Position numbers and translations under genes: made by a program. A DNA stretch of 64,000 nt from Sphingobium sp. B2D3C. Lineage in GTDB: Bacteria; Pseudomonadota; Alphaproteobacteria; Sphingomonadales; Sphingomonadaceae. The stretch lies in assembly GCF_025961835.1 (NCBI RefSeq), contig NZ_JAOQOK010000001.1:3100001-3164000 (forward strand), written 5' to 3'. A model generated the notes under the pieces. That model worked only from the letters and a program-made list of their open reading frames with translations, made no database searches and was not told the DNA's origin. Shown piece by piece: positions 16,870-26,261 of this stretch (positions are counted from its first letter, which is position 1; each line of letters starts with the position of its first letter).

Positions 16870-17370
16870 CTACCGGCCCCGGGCATCGCGGATGCGGCCT
16901 GTATCCATGCCAGCGAGTTGTCGCTTGAGGTCTTCCGGCGCCGGCGCGATCAGGAAGCCGAAGCTCACATTGCCCTCGCGCGTCTCCACCACATGATGCA
17001 GGCGATGCGCCTGCACGATGCGCTTCATGTAGGGCGAGCGAGCGACATAACGATGCTTCACCCGCTGGTGAACGATGATGTCGTGGAAGCCGAGGTAGAT
17101 GGCGCCATAAGCGGCGATCCCGGCGCCGACGGCGGTCGCCCAGTTGCCCCAGCCCCATTGCACGCCGCCGAGCAACATCAGGATCGAGGGCAGGGCGAAG
17201 ATCACGAAATAGAAATCGTTGAGCTCCCAATTGCCGTTTCGCGGCCGATGGTGGCTGGCATGCAGAAACCAGCCGGGCCCGTGCATCACCCAGCGGTGCA
17301 TCACATAGGCGAAGCCCTCCATCAGCGCGACGGTGAGGATGAAGAGAGCGACGAGGCTGAGGAACGACAT
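16870..17370 (-). CDS. crtZ: Beta-carotene hydroxylase
   Basis: This 166-residue membrane protein of the fatty acid hydroxylase superfamily has four histidine clusters for a di-iron centre: HRWVMHG, HASHHRP, HDIIVHQRVKHRY and HRLHHVV. CrtZ hydroxylates the rings of beta-carotene to give zeaxanthin, consistent with the yellow pigments (nostoxanthin pathway) of sphingomonads. Length agrees with CrtZ (about 160-175). No other crt gene is nearby. It is divergent from the cyclophilin gene with an 89-base gap. Confidence 0.92.
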   Translation of the reverse strand: MSFLSLVALFILTVALMEGFAYVMHRWVMHGPGWFLHASHHRPRNGNWELNDFYFVIFALPSILMLLGGVQWGWGNWATAVGAGIAAYGAIYLGFHDIIVHQRVKHRYVARSPYMKRIVQAHRLHHVVETREGNVSFGFLIAPAPEDLKRQLAGMDTGRIRDARGR

Positions 17371-17459
17371 GGTGCTCCCGCCTATAGGCTTGCGGAGGCA
17401 GGCTGTGAAGCAAAAGGGCTGCCTTGTCTTGCGGGGAGCGGGCGGGTTAGCATGGCGTC

Positions 17460-18230
17460 ATGATGATCCTCTCACGCCTTCGCCGGCTGACGATGCCCGT
17501 CGCCCTGGCCACCCTCTCGGCAACGGCGCTTGCCCCGGCCCACGCCCAGCGATCCGAAGCCGAGATTCAGGCGAAGATCGATGCCGAGCTGGAAGCGATC
17601 AACCGTGCCGAGGCCGCCGCGCGGGCGGCCGAAGCGGCCGCGGTCCAACGCAAGGCTGAGGAGGAGGCTGCCAAGGCGCGGGAGGTGGTCGAGACGCAGG
17701 TCTACCAGACCGTGCCCGTCGTCCTGACGACTAGCGCCGGCACCGTCACCCTCGCGATCGAGACGGAGCGGGCGCCGGTGACTGCGGCCAATTTCCTCGC
17801 CTATGTCGATGGGAAGCGGCTCGATGGCACGCTCTTCTATCGCGCCTTCAAATGGGAGGATGGCACGCCCGGTGGATTCATCCAGGGCGGGACGCAGAAT
17901 GATCCAAAGCGCATCCTGAAGCCCGTGCCGCATGAGCCGACCAGCAAAACCGGGCTGAGCCATATCGAAGGCGTCATTTCCATGGCGCAAGGTGCGCCGG
18001 GGACGGCGACCGGTGATTTCTTCATCATCGTCGGCGACATGCGCGGCTTCGACGCGACGCAGGATCAGCCGGGTTTTGCCGCTTTCGGGCGGGTGATCGA
18101 CGGCATGGATGTCATCCGCAGCATCTGGAACGCGCCGCGCAGCGCCACAAAGGGTGAAGGTGTGATGAAAGGGCAGATGCTTGAGCCTGCCATTCGCATC
18201 ATCACGGCCCGGCGGGCCAAGGCCGAATGA
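17460..18230 (+). CDS. Periplasmic peptidyl-prolyl cis-trans isomerase (cyclophilin)
   Basis: This 256-residue protein has a cleavable signal peptide ending ALAPAHAQ. A strongly helical Ala/Glu-rich segment (about residues 30-78) follows and may form a coiled coil. The cyclophilin domain then runs TTSAGTVTLAIETERAPVT, FYRAF, GGFIQGG, ISMAQG and TGDFFIIVGD. It should assist proline isomerisation during folding of secreted proteins. The helical insert before the domain is longer than in plain PpiA. It ends convergent with the TorF porin gene, with terminator hairpins in between. Confidence 0.9.
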   Translation: MMILSRLRRLTMPVALATLSATALAPAHAQRSEAEIQAKIDAELEAINRAEAAARAAEAAAVQRKAEEEAAKAREVVETQVYQTVPVVLTTSAGTVTLAIETERAPVTAANFLAYVDGKRLDGTLFYRAFKWEDGTPGGFIQGGTQNDPKRILKPVPHEPTSKTGLSHIEGVISMAQGAPGTATGDFFIIVGDMRGFDATQDQPGFAAFGRVIDGMDVIRSIWNAPRSATKGEGVMKGQMLEPAIRIITARRAKAE

Positions 18231-18280
18231 TCCGGTTCCAGATCGGTTTTGTAAGAGCGCGGCCGTTGCATCGCTGCCCC

Positions 18281-18316
18281 AAATAAAAAGGGGCCGCGAC
18301 GGATGTCGCGACCCCC
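18281..18316 (-). terminator. Rho-independent terminator of the TorF porin gene
   Basis: On the minus strand a GGGG(T)CGCGAC stem (right arm 18305-18315, left arm 18290-18300, four-base loop, one mismatch) is followed by CCTTTTTATTT. This is a classic terminator for the porin gene that ends at 18361. A second hairpin, CAGCCGTC paired with GACGGCTG, lies between it and the gene at about 18326-18351. Confidence 0.85.
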
Positions 18317-18360
18317 TTGGTTCAGCCGTCTCCCCCCGGTGACGGCTGCACTTTGTTCGA

Positions 18361-19098
18361 TCAGAACGCGGCGCCGACCGAGAACACGACCGCTGCGTCG
18401 CTGCCGCGGATCTGGCCGGGCTCGTCGGTGTCGACATAGCGCACGCCGAAGGTCAGCTGCTTCCAGCTCGCGCTCACGCCAGCCGACCAGTCGAACACTT
18501 CGCCGTCAACGCCGCCGAGGAAGCTGTCGCTCGTCGCGTAGCCGATGCTGCCGTCAACGGTGAAGGGCGTGCCGGGGATGGCGAGCGACGGAGCGGCCTT
18601 GATGTAGAAGGCATCGTTCTTGCCGAGCGCGTCCTGCTTCCAGGCGTAGTTCGCCGTGACTGCCAGGCCGACCGGGCCGAGCGTGGTCTTGAGCGTCACA
18701 TAAGGCTCGAAGAAGTCGGTCGCGACGTCGGTGACCGTGTCCTTGGGGTACAGATAGTAGAGCAGACCGGCGTCGACCGTCACGCCCGGAGCCAGCTCCG
18801 TGGAATAACCGGCGAAGAAGTCGAGCTCAGCGGTCGCGCCATTGCCAGCGCCGTCGAGATCCGGGAAGTCGACGTTCGAGCCCCAGGTGCCGAAGTAGAA
18901 ACCGCTGTCGTGCGTCACGGTGATGCCGGCCTGGATGGCAGCATTCTGCTTCGTCTGCGAGAAGCCGCGGAAGCGGTAGTCGGACACAACGGTGGCGGAG
19001 CCGGAAACGGTCAGGCCGCTGTCATCGTCCTGCGCGAGAGCAGGGGTGGCAGTGGCAAAAATAGCGAGGGCCGAGAGGCCCAGAATGGACTTACGCAT
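18361..19098 (-). CDS. TorF-family putative outer membrane porin
   Basis: This 245-residue protein has signal peptide MRKSILGLSALAIFATATPALAQ and a mature part of alternating hydrophobic beta-strands ending in aromatic VGAAF, the usual outer-membrane barrel end. The motif VVSDYRFRGFSQT near the mature N-terminus is typical of the TorF/Gcw_chp family, whose substrates are poorly known. The start at 19098 is fixed by the signal peptide and an AAGGGGA ribosome site. It has its own terminator and a long palindrome-bearing upstream region, consistent with an abundant, regulated single gene. Confidence 0.88.
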   Translation of the reverse strand: MRKSILGLSALAIFATATPALAQDDDSGLTVSGSATVVSDYRFRGFSQTKQNAAIQAGITVTHDSGFYFGTWGSNVDFPDLDGAGNGATAELDFFAGYSTELAPGVTVDAGLLYYLYPKDTVTDVATDFFEPYVTLKTTLGPVGLAVTANYAWKQDALGKNDAFYIKAAPSLAIPGTPFTVDGSIGYATSDSFLGGVDGEVFDWSAGVSASWKQLTFGVRYVDTDEPGQIRGSDAAVVFSVGAAF

Positions 19099-19417
19099 GG
19101 GATTCCCCTTAACGAGATAAAAATGCGATCGTCCCTGCCTGCAGCGCCGGGCGATCGCTTCATTTTGGATCCGCATTTGTTGCGGTTGAGCGGACTTGCC
19201 GGCAAGCCGCGATCCTGATGCCTCTGTCTTGTGCGACGCACAAGACAGAAACTGCACATATGTGTTGCGAACTCATGAAGTGTTGCAGCCGCGCCACGCT
19301 GGCTATTGACCGAAACCGTAGGGGAAGCAGGCGCATCTGGAGGTTTCGCCAGACTTGTTCAGGCGCGAAGTGCCCCCATGGGCGGTCAGCCAGGGTGCAG
19401 TGCAAGCGGCGGGCGAC
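19099..19417. promoter_or_regulatory. Gene-free region upstream of the TorF porin with several palindromes
   Basis: This 319-base region between metC and the porin (both minus strand) must hold the porin promoter. It contains a 25-base hairpin with perfect 11-bp arms and a 3-base loop at 19224-19248. It also has the palindrome CACATATGTG at 19255-19264, two GTGTTGC direct repeats just beyond, and an inverted repeat GCGATCG/CGATCGC at 19125-19131 and 19152-19158 in the untranslated leader. No -35/-10 pair is called with confidence, and no small gene or RNA was recognised. Confidence 0.5.
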
Positions 19418-20662
19418 TCAACGAGCGGCGTGGTGCTCCATCGCAAGCTGCCAACGCTGAAGCCCCTGTTCGAGGTCTGCAATGAGATCGTCAGGCTCTT
19501 CCAGCCCGACATTGATCCGCACCAGCAAACCCTTGGCCTCCCACTGTCGCGCCGTGCGCAGGCTGGCGGGATCGACCGGCAGGGCAAGGCTCTCGAACCC
19601 GCCCCAGCTATAGCCGATGCCGAACAGCGTCAGCGCGTCGATAAAGGCCGCGCGGGCCGAGTCGTCGTTGCTCGCCAGTTCGAAAGCAAACAGGCCGGCG
19701 CTCCCGGCGAAATCGCGGCGCCACGCTTCATGACCGGGGCAGGATTCCAAAGCCGGGTGCAGCACGCGCGCAACTTTGGGTCGCGCTTCCAGCCAGCGGG
19801 CCAGCGCCAGCGCGCTTTCGCCCTGATGTTTGAGGCGCACGGCCAGCGTCCGCATGCCGCGCAGCACCAGCCAGGCATCGTCCGGGCTGACGGTCTGGCC
19901 GAGCATGTGGCCGCGCTTGTGGATGGCGGGCCACAGCGCGGCATTCGCGGTGACTGACCCCATCATGACGTCACTATGGCCGCAAAGATACTTTGTGCAG
20001 GCGAGGATCGACACATCCACTCCCAGCCCGAGGGCCGGCAGCAGCAAGGGTGTCGCCCAAGTGTTGTCGATCAGCGTGATGATCCCGCGCGCCCTTGCCA
20101 CCGCGACGATGGCGGGCACATCCTGCACCTCGAAGGTCAGGCTGCCGGGGCTTTCGAGGAAGATGGCACGGGTATGCTCGGTGCAAAGCGCAGCGATATC
20201 GGCGCCGATCAGCGGATCATAATAGATCGTCCGCACGCCGAACTCGCGCAGCATTCCATCGCACATCGCGCGGGTCGGGCCGTAGACGCTGTCGACCATC
20301 AGCAGTTCGTCGCCGGGCTTCAGCACCGCGAGCAAAGCGCCGGCAATGGCGGCGACGCCCGAGGGGTAGAGCATCGTGCCGTCCGCTTCCGGCTCCAACT
20401 GGGTGATGGCCTCAGTCAGCGACCAGCTCGTGGGCGCGCCCCGCCGGCCATAATAGAGGCGGTGCGGATCGGCGGTCGTGGCGCTGCGCAGATGCGCCAC
20501 ATCCTCATACAATATGGTGGAAGCGCGCCAGACAGGCGGGTTGACGATCCCGCCGGGTTGCCCGGGCATCCCGGTCCATTCCGGGCGGCGACCGGCCTGA
20601 ACCAATCGCGTGCCGGGGCCAAGAGGTTTGCCGGTCTTTCCGGCGTCGCGGGTACCGCTCAT
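19418..20662 (-). CDS. metC: Cystathionine beta-lyase (PLP-dependent, Cys/Met metabolism family)
   Basis: This 414-residue enzyme of the trans-sulfuration family has the PLP-binding lysine in ILACTKYLCGHSD (about Lys224), with YPSGVAAI and IDNTWATP as further family blocks. MetC-type enzymes split cystathionine to homocysteine, ammonia and pyruvate. The C-terminal SWGGFESLALPV is typical of MetC rather than MetB. It overlaps sseA by four bases, so two sulfur-amino-acid genes form one operon. Confidence 0.92.
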   Translation of the reverse strand: MSGTRDAGKTGKPLGPGTRLVQAGRRPEWTGMPGQPGGIVNPPVWRASTILYEDVAHLRSATTADPHRLYYGRRGAPTSWSLTEAITQLEPEADGTMLYPSGVAAIAGALLAVLKPGDELLMVDSVYGPTRAMCDGMLREFGVRTIYYDPLIGADIAALCTEHTRAIFLESPGSLTFEVQDVPAIVAVARARGIITLIDNTWATPLLLPALGLGVDVSILACTKYLCGHSDVMMGSVTANAALWPAIHKRGHMLGQTVSPDDAWLVLRGMRTLAVRLKHQGESALALARWLEARPKVARVLHPALESCPGHEAWRRDFAGSAGLFAFELASNDDSARAAFIDALTLFGIGYSWGGFESLALPVDPASLRTARQWEAKGLLVRINVGLEEPDDLIADLEQGLQRWQLAMEHHAAR

Positions 20663-21504
20663 GCCGGGCCGACCGCCTTGGGTGTCGCGGGATCAGCGCC
20701 CCATTCGGACCAGCTCCCGTCGTAGATCCGTACATCCTCCTTGCCGAGCAGGGCGGCGCCGAACAGCAGATTGCAGGCGGTGACGCCGCTGCCACAGCTC
20801 ATGATCAGCGGCTTGTCGAGGTCGACGCCTGCATCGTCAAAGGCTTGCCGCAGCGCGTCGCCCTGCTTCCAGCGTCCCTGTTCGTCCAGCAACAGGTTTG
20901 ACGGCAGATTGGCCGAACCGGGGATATGGCCTTCCGCCATGCCGGGGCGCGGTTCGGCGGCATCGCCCCGGAACCGGTCGGCGCTGCGGGCATCCACGAC
21001 TTGCGCGGCGCAACTCTCCAGATTGTCGAGCACATCGGCCTTGCTGGCAATGGCGCTGTCGTCGCGGGCGGCGGTGAAGGCACCGTTGTTCGACCTGGTT
21101 GCCTCGCCTGCTTCGGTCGGGCGGCCTTCGGCGGTCCAGCGCGCCAACCCGCCATCCAAAATAGCGACCTGACGCGCGCCAAAGATGCGCAGCAGCCACC
21201 ACGCCCGGCCCGCGCTGCTCAGCGGGCTATTGTCGTAGATGACGATGCGGTCGTCCTGCCCGATGCCGAGGGCGGCCATCCGCTCGGCGAACTGGGCGTT
21301 GGTCGGCACCATCGCGGGGCGTGGATCGCCCGTATCGTTGAGCGTCGAGAGATCGAGGAACACAGCGCCGGGAATATGCTGCGCCAGATATTCCGCCTTC
21401 GGGTCGCGCGGGGTGCCCGGCAAGAAGGCCGTGGCATCGAGGACCTTGAGGTCCGGGGCGCCGAGCGCCTTTGCGAGCCAATCGGTGGAAACCAGCATAT
21501 CCAT
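20659..21504 (-). CDS. sseA: 3-mercaptopyruvate / thiosulfate sulfurtransferase
   Basis: This 281-residue protein has two rhodanese domains. The catalytic cysteine lies in SCGSGVTA (about Cys237), the loop typical of mercaptopyruvate sulfurtransferases. It moves sulfur from 3-mercaptopyruvate to thiol acceptors or cyanide. The frame is open upstream for over 300 bases, but [14 protein letters not shown] matches the family start. It is first of a two-gene operon with metC and divergent from queF with 75 bases between starts. Confidence 0.92.
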   Translation of the reverse strand: MDMLVSTDWLAKALGAPDLKVLDATAFLPGTPRDPKAEYLAQHIPGAVFLDLSTLNDTGDPRPAMVPTNAQFAERMAALGIGQDDRIVIYDNSPLSSAGRAWWLLRIFGARQVAILDGGLARWTAEGRPTEAGEATRSNNGAFTAARDDSAIASKADVLDNLESCAAQVVDARSADRFRGDAAEPRPGMAEGHIPGSANLPSNLLLDEQGRWKQGDALRQAFDDAGVDLDKPLIMSCGSGVTACNLLFGAALLGKEDVRIYDGSWSEWGADPATPKAVGPA

Positions 21505-21579
21505 GGAGACGCATCCTTGAGGTGGGTTGGTTGGCGCAAGGGGTTCGCGCCGGCCGCGAATCATATTAAGGCGCGTGGC

Positions 21580-22026
21580 ATGACACTCAAGCATCTCGGT
21601 CAGACAAGCGGCCTTCCGGCAAGCCCGGAGGAGGCCGTTCTCGATTACGTGCCCAATCCCCGCAAGGGCCGGCCCTATCTGGTGCGCTTCACCGCGCCGG
21701 AGTTCACATCGCTTTGCCCCGTCACCGGCCAGCCCGATTTCGCGCATCTGGTCATCGATTATGTGCCGGGCGAAACGATCGTGGAATCCAAGTCGCTCAA
21801 GCTCTTCCTCGGCAGTTTCCGCAACCATGCCGGTTTCCACGAGGATTGCACGGTCGGCATCGGTGAACGGCTGACGGCCGAAATGCAGCCGCTCTGGCTG
21901 CGCATCGGCGGTTATTGGTATCCGCGTGGTGGCATTCCCATCGATGTATTCTGGCAGTCCGGTCCGCCGCTGGAGGGCGTATGGCTTCCCGCTCAGGATG
22001 TCCCCGGCTATCGCGGCCGCGGCTAA
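21580..22026 (+). CDS. queF: NADPH-dependent 7-cyano-7-deazaguanine reductase
   Basis: This 148-residue single-domain (type I) QueF reduces preQ0 to preQ1 in queuosine tRNA modification. The nucleophilic cysteine is in [13 protein letters not shown] (about Cys46, Asp53). The NADPH motif is ESKSLKLFL (about residues 69-77), and FHEDCTVGI follows. The open frame is much longer upstream, but this ATG gives the standard protein. No preQ1 riboswitch-like leader was seen, and no other que gene is near. Confidence 0.95.
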   Translation: MTLKHLGQTSGLPASPEEAVLDYVPNPRKGRPYLVRFTAPEFTSLCPVTGQPDFAHLVIDYVPGETIVESKSLKLFLGSFRNHAGFHEDCTVGIGERLTAEMQPLWLRIGGYWYPRGGIPIDVFWQSGPPLEGVWLPAQDVPGYRGRG

Positions 22027-22046
22027 GCGGGCGCCCGAGCGAACCG

Positions 22047-23648
22047 TTATTTAAGCAGTCCGCCCAACACGCCGCGCACGAGACGCCCGACAAGCCCGCC
22101 GCTGCTCTTGCGACTCGATCCACCGAGAATCGCCTTGCCGATCTCATTGGCGACCTGCCGGCCCACCGATGAGGCGGCCGAGCGTGTCGCGGACTGGATG
22201 GCCCGGTCGAGATTGCTCGGCTTGGCCGCCTCCCGTGCCTGAGCGCGGGCTTCTGCCTCGCGCTGTTTGGCTTCCAGCCTGGCCTGCTGTGCGGCTGCCT
22301 TGTCTGCCTCGGCCTGTGCCTTGGCTGCGTCTGCGGCGGCAGCTGCCGCCTGCGTGCGGGCCAGCAGGATTTCCTCGGCCGATTCGCGATTGATCGCCTC
22401 GTCATATTTGCCGTCACAGGGCGAAATGGACTGGATGATTGCGCGCTCCTTGGGCTCCAGCACGCCCAGCCGCGAACGCGGTGGCGCGATCAGCGTCCGC
22501 TGGACCATCGAGGGCGCGCCATCTTCCTGCAGCAGGGAGACGAGTGCCTCGCCCACGCGCAGTTCGATGATCGCGGTTTCGACGTTGAGAGCTGGATTGG
22601 CGCGGAACGTCTCGGCGGCGGCCTTGATCGCCTTCTGCTCACGCGGGGTAAAGGCGCGCAGGGCATGTTGCACTCGGTTGCCGAGTTGCCCCGCCACATC
22701 CTCCGGCACGTCGATAGGGTTCTGCGTCACGAAATATACGCCCACGCCCTTGGACCGGATCAGGCGCACGACCTGCTCAATCTTGTCGACCAGCGCCTTG
22801 GGGGCATCGTCGAACAGCAGATGCGCTTCATCGAAGAAGAAGACGAGCACGGGCTTTGCAGGGTCGCCGACCTCGGGCAGCGTTTCGAAGAGCTCGGACA
22901 GCAGCCAGAGCAGGAAAGTCGCATACAGCTTCGGGCTACGCATCAGCTTGTCGGCGGCGAGGATGTTGATGAACCCGCGCCCCTTTTCATCGGTGCGGAT
23001 CAGGTCGCTGATCTCCAGCGCGGGCTCGCCGAAGAATTTGTCGCCACCCTGCGATTCGAGCTGCAAAAGCTGGCGCTGGATGGCGCCGACGCTGGCCTTG
23101 GTCACATTGCCATAGCGGCTGGTGAGCATGTCGGCATTGTCGGCGCAATAAGCCAGCATCGCCTGCAGATCGCCCAGATCGAGGAGCAGAAGCCCTTCGT
23201 CGTCCGCATAACGAAAGGCGATGGTCAGCACGCCTTCCTGCGTTTCATTCAACCCCATCAGCCGGGCGAGCAGCAACGGCCCCATTTCGGAAATGGTGGC
23301 GCGGACCGGATGGCCCTGCTCGCCATAGAGATCCCAGAAGATCGCCGGATTATCCGAGAAGGCATAATCGGTCATGCCGATTTCCTGTGCGCGGGCGATC
23401 AGCTTGTCGGCGTTCTTGGCGGTCGGCGAGCCGGCCATGGCGATGCCGGACAAGTCGCCCTTCACATCGGCAAGAAAGACCGGAACGCCCTGCGCCGAAA
23501 AGCTCTCGGCCAATCCCTGCAGCGTGACCGTCTTGCCGGTTCCAGTTGCGCCGGCAATCAGGCCGTGCCGGTTGGCGCGACGCAGGACCAGACGCTGCGG
23601 TTCGCCGTCGAGACTTTGGCCAATGAAGATGCTCGTGTCGTCGCTCAT
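22047..23648 (-). CDS. HerA-like / YjgR-family ATPase (DUF853)
   Basis: This 533-residue P-loop ATPase has Walker A GATGTGKT (residues 33-40), [13 protein letters not shown] after it, and Walker [14 protein letters not shown]. The sensor-like [12 protein letters not shown] is also present. The C-terminal hundred residues are a long Ala/Gln/Glu-rich helix (a probable coiled coil) and a short conserved tail [16 protein letters not shown]. The family is related to HerA/FtsK motors but its cellular role is not established. The start at 23648 is the family one. It converges with queF and stands apart from degP because of the hairpin at 23711-23741. Confidence 0.87.
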   Translation of the reverse strand: MSDDTSIFIGQSLDGEPQRLVLRRANRHGLIAGATGTGKTVTLQGLAESFSAQGVPVFLADVKGDLSGIAMAGSPTAKNADKLIARAQEIGMTDYAFSDNPAIFWDLYGEQGHPVRATISEMGPLLLARLMGLNETQEGVLTIAFRYADDEGLLLLDLGDLQAMLAYCADNADMLTSRYGNVTKASVGAIQRQLLQLESQGGDKFFGEPALEISDLIRTDEKGRGFINILAADKLMRSPKLYATFLLWLLSELFETLPEVGDPAKPVLVFFFDEAHLLFDDAPKALVDKIEQVVRLIRSKGVGVYFVTQNPIDVPEDVAGQLGNRVQHALRAFTPREQKAIKAAAETFRANPALNVETAIIELRVGEALVSLLQEDGAPSMVQRTLIAPPRSRLGVLEPKERAIIQSISPCDGKYDEAINRESAEEILLARTQAAAAAADAAKAQAEADKAAAQQARLEAKQREAEARAQAREAAKPSNLDRAIQSATRSAASSVGRQVANEIGKAILGGSSRKSSGGLVGRLVRGVLGGLLK

Positions 23649-23710
23649 GCCCGTTCTCCAACCACAGGCCAGAGGTAGCTTGGCAAAGGGAGCAAGAAAA
23701 GCGGCACAAA

Positions 23711-23741
23711 CAGAAAAGGGCGCGAGGTCATCGCGCCCTTT
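23711..23741 (-). terminator. Rho-independent terminator after degP
   Basis: Arms AAAGGGCGCGA (23715-23725) and its complement (23731-23741) are perfect, with a five-base loop. On the minus strand the stem is followed by TTTTCTGTTT, and it lies just after the degP stop at 23765. It insulates the HerA-like gene from degP. Confidence 0.85.
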
Positions 23742-23764
23742 CACTCCGTCGGGATGCCCCGCGC

Positions 23765-25264
23765 TTACATGCCGCGCAGGCGGATCGGCACGAAGGCCGG
23801 CGGCGATCCGCGGCGGACCACCTGCAGGAGCACGGCGTTGCGGCCGGCATCCTTGGCAGCCTGCGCGGCCTTGCCCAGTTCCGCCTCGCTGGTGACCGGC
23901 TGGCCATTGGCCGTGGTAATGACGAAGCCGCGGCGCAGCCCCTTCTGTCCGGCATCGGTCGCGGGGTCGACAGCTGTCACCACCACGCCGCGCGTATCCG
24001 CCGGCACGCCAAGCTGGCGGGCGATGGCGGGCGTCAGCGACTGAACGGCGATGCCGAGCAACTGCTGCGAGGCTTCCTTGGTGGCCTGGGCATCCTGGTC
24101 CGAGAAATCGTCCTCGGCCGGCTGGCTGAAGTTGGCCAGTTCCTCTTCCGCCGGACGCTCCTCGATCGTCGCGCGAATGGTCATGCGCTTGCCATTGCGG
24201 ATCAGCTCGATCGGCACGCTGGAGCCAACCGGCAGATTGGCGACGATGTAGGACAGCGTCTCGTCCGGGTTCACCTCGCGATCGTTGACCTTCACGATGA
24301 CATCGCCAGCCTTGATGCCGGCCTTGTCGGCAGCGCGGCCCGGCTCGACGCCATGCACGAACTCGCCACGGTTGCGGGGCAGGCCGAGCGAATCGGCCAT
24401 GTCTTCGGAAAGCTGGCCGATCTGGATGCCGAGATAGCCGCGCGTGATCGTCTGGCCCTTCCGCAGCGTCTCAATGATCGGGACAGCCTGCTCGGCCGGG
24501 ATCGCAAAGCCGATGCCGATGTTGCCGCCGGTGGGCGAGAGGATCTGGCTGTTGATGCCGATCACATTGCCGTTCATGTCGAACATCGGGCCGCCGCTAT
24601 TGCCCTGGTTGATCGACGCGTCGGTCTGGATGAAGCGCTCGCCGCCGCCGGTGTTACGGTGGAGCGCCGAGATGATCCCGGCGGTGACCGTGCTGCCGAT
24701 GCCGAAGGGATTGCCGATGGCGATCACCCAATCACCGACGCGGGCACGGGTCGAGTCGCCGAACTTCACGAAGGGCAGTGGCTTGGTGGTGGAGATCTTG
24801 AGCACGGCAAGGTCCGAGCGCGGATCGGTGCCGATCAGCTTGGCCTCATATTCCGTGCGGTCGGGCAGGGTGACGGTGATCGAGTCGACCCGCGCGCCCC
24901 GCGCACCGGGCGCGATCACATGGTTGTTCGTGACCACATAACCATCTGCCGAGATGATGAAGCCCGAGCCGAGCGACTGCGCCTGGCGCGTCTGCGGCTG
25001 GTCGCCCGAGCCGAACAGGGCGCCGAACGGCGTGCCTGCGAACGGGTTCTGCACCTGCACGCGCTGGCGGGTGGAAATATTCACCACGGCCGGCTGCAGG
25101 CGCTGCGACATGTCGGCGAAGCTCATTGGCGCGCCGCGCGGCGCGGCTGCGGCCATATTCTCGTTCTGCGCGGTCTGCGCGACGACGGTGGATGAATTGG
25201 ATGTCAGGGCAATGGCGGTGCCGCCGAGGAGGAGGGCTGCGGTAATAGCATAAGCGTAGCGCAC
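23765..25264 (-). CDS. degP: DegP/HtrA-family periplasmic serine endopeptidase
   Basis: This protein of 499 residues from the GTG at 25264 starts [15 protein letters not shown], a normal signal peptide, preceded by AGAGG nine bases away. An ATG at 25369 would add 35 residues ahead of the signal. The trypsin-like triad is visible: His in [10 protein letters not shown], Asp in RSDLAVLK and Ser in [10 protein letters not shown]. Two PDZ domains follow, with [11 protein letters not shown] starting the first. DegP degrades or chaperones misfolded periplasmic proteins. It is downstream of hflKC on the same strand, but a hairpin lies between. Confidence 0.93.
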   Translation of the reverse strand: MRYAYAITAALLLGGTAIALTSNSSTVVAQTAQNENMAAAAPRGAPMSFADMSQRLQPAVVNISTRQRVQVQNPFAGTPFGALFGSGDQPQTRQAQSLGSGFIISADGYVVTNNHVIAPGARGARVDSITVTLPDRTEYEAKLIGTDPRSDLAVLKISTTKPLPFVKFGDSTRARVGDWVIAIGNPFGIGSTVTAGIISALHRNTGGGERFIQTDASINQGNSGGPMFDMNGNVIGINSQILSPTGGNIGIGFAIPAEQAVPIIETLRKGQTITRGYLGIQIGQLSEDMADSLGLPRNRGEFVHGVEPGRAADKAGIKAGDVIVKVNDREVNPDETLSYIVANLPVGSSVPIELIRNGKRMTIRATIEERPAEEELANFSQPAEDDFSDQDAQATKEASQQLLGIAVQSLTPAIARQLGVPADTRGVVVTAVDPATDAGQKGLRRGFVITTANGQPVTSEAELGKAAQAAKDAGRNAVLLQVVRRGSPPAFVPIRLRGM

Positions 25265-25378
25265 GAAGATGTTCCTCTTCTCTTCATCTTTCGCCGGGTG
25301 TTCCGGAACGGAAGGCCCGGAGCCGGGGAGTGACCCACCGGCCATGGAATCGCCCGGATGAACGGGCATTGAATGGTC

Positions 25379-25406
25379 AGGGCGCGACGTAAAGACGCCG
25401 CGCCCT
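25379..25406 (-). terminator. GC-rich hairpin between hflC and degP
   Basis: The stem AGGGCGCG (25379-25386) pairs with CGCGCCCT (25399-25406), and an inner CGT/ACG pair extends it. It lies 10 bases after the hflC stop. There is no T-run after it on the minus strand, so it may attenuate or protect the 3' end rather than stop transcription fully. Its place argues against the upstream degP ATG at 25369. Confidence 0.55.
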
Positions 25407-25415
25407 CAATCAGCC

Positions 25416-26261
25416 TTAGCGCCCCCGGAACTGGCGGAGATAGTCGTTGTCCGTGGACAGGACGGCGCTGGTTTCGCCCGGTGCGGTTTCGGCGAAGGTC
25501 GTCCGGTAGGACTGCATGGCGCGATAGAAATCGTAGAACTGCGCATCCTTGCCGAAGCTGGCGGCATAGACCTTGGCTGCGGCGGCATCGGCATCGGCGC
25601 GGATCAGCTGGGCGCGCCGGGCGCCTTCTGCGCGGATGGTCAGAGCCTCCTGCTCGCGCGCGGTGCGCATCCGCTGGAACGCGCTCTGCAGCGGCGTGCC
25701 GTCGGGCAGGTCGGCGCGCATGATCCGCACGTCGATGATCTCCGCGCCATATTGCCGCGCGACGCGGTTCAGGCTGGCGGTGATGTTGTTCATCACCTCG
25801 CTACGCTCAGGGCTGAGCAACAGGTCGAAGCGGCGGCGGCCCAACTCGTTGCGCAGAGCCGAACCCAAGATCGGGCGCAGCGCGTCCTCCACCCGCGTTT
25901 CGCTACCGGCCGAGATGAACATGCGCCGGGGATCGATGATGCGATAGCGCGCAAAGGCGTCGACCTGAAGGCGCAGCTGATCGGTGGAGAGCACCTGCTG
26001 GCGCTCCATGGCGACCGACTGCACGCGCTTGTCGATCCACACGACTTGATCGACGAACGGCAGCCGGACCTTGAGGCCGGCCCCAGTGTTCCCGAACACC
26101 TCATTGGGTTTGTAGGCATTGTAGATGCGGACCGGTTCGCCGAAGCGCAGCACGACGGCCTGCTTGGTTTCCGGGACGATCGAGAAGGTGCTGGCCAGCA
26201 GGATCAGGCCGACGGTCGCCAGAACGGCCAGCAGGATGGGGTTGCGCAAGGAGAGGTTCAT
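25416..26261 (-). CDS. hflC: HflC, membrane protease modulator
   Basis: This 281-residue protein has one N-terminal membrane helix (about residues 8-27) and then an SPFH/band-7 domain (SIVPETKQAVVLRFGEPV). The helical stretch MRTAREQEALTIRAEGARRA is typical of HflC. With HflK it forms a large cage around the FtsH protease and tunes degradation of membrane proteins. It overlaps hflK by four bases. Confidence 0.95.
   Translation of the reverse strand: MNLSLRNPILLAVLATVGLILLASTFSIVPETKQAVVLRFGEPVRIYNAYKPNEVFGNTGAGLKVRLPFVDQVVWIDKRVQSVAMERQQVLSTDQLRLQVDAFARYRIIDPRRMFISAGSETRVEDALRPILGSALRNELGRRRFDLLLSPERSEVMNNITASLNRVARQYGAEIIDVRIMRADLPDGTPLQSAFQRMRTAREQEALTIRAEGARRAQLIRADADAAAAKVYAASFGKDAQFYDFYRAMQSYRTTFAETAPGETSAVLSTDNDYLRQFRGR

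Noticed and set aside
21505..21579. Possible preQ1 riboswitch before queF
   Set aside because: The 75-base gap also has to serve sseA, and no preQ1 aptamer pattern (short hairpin with A-rich tail) is visible.
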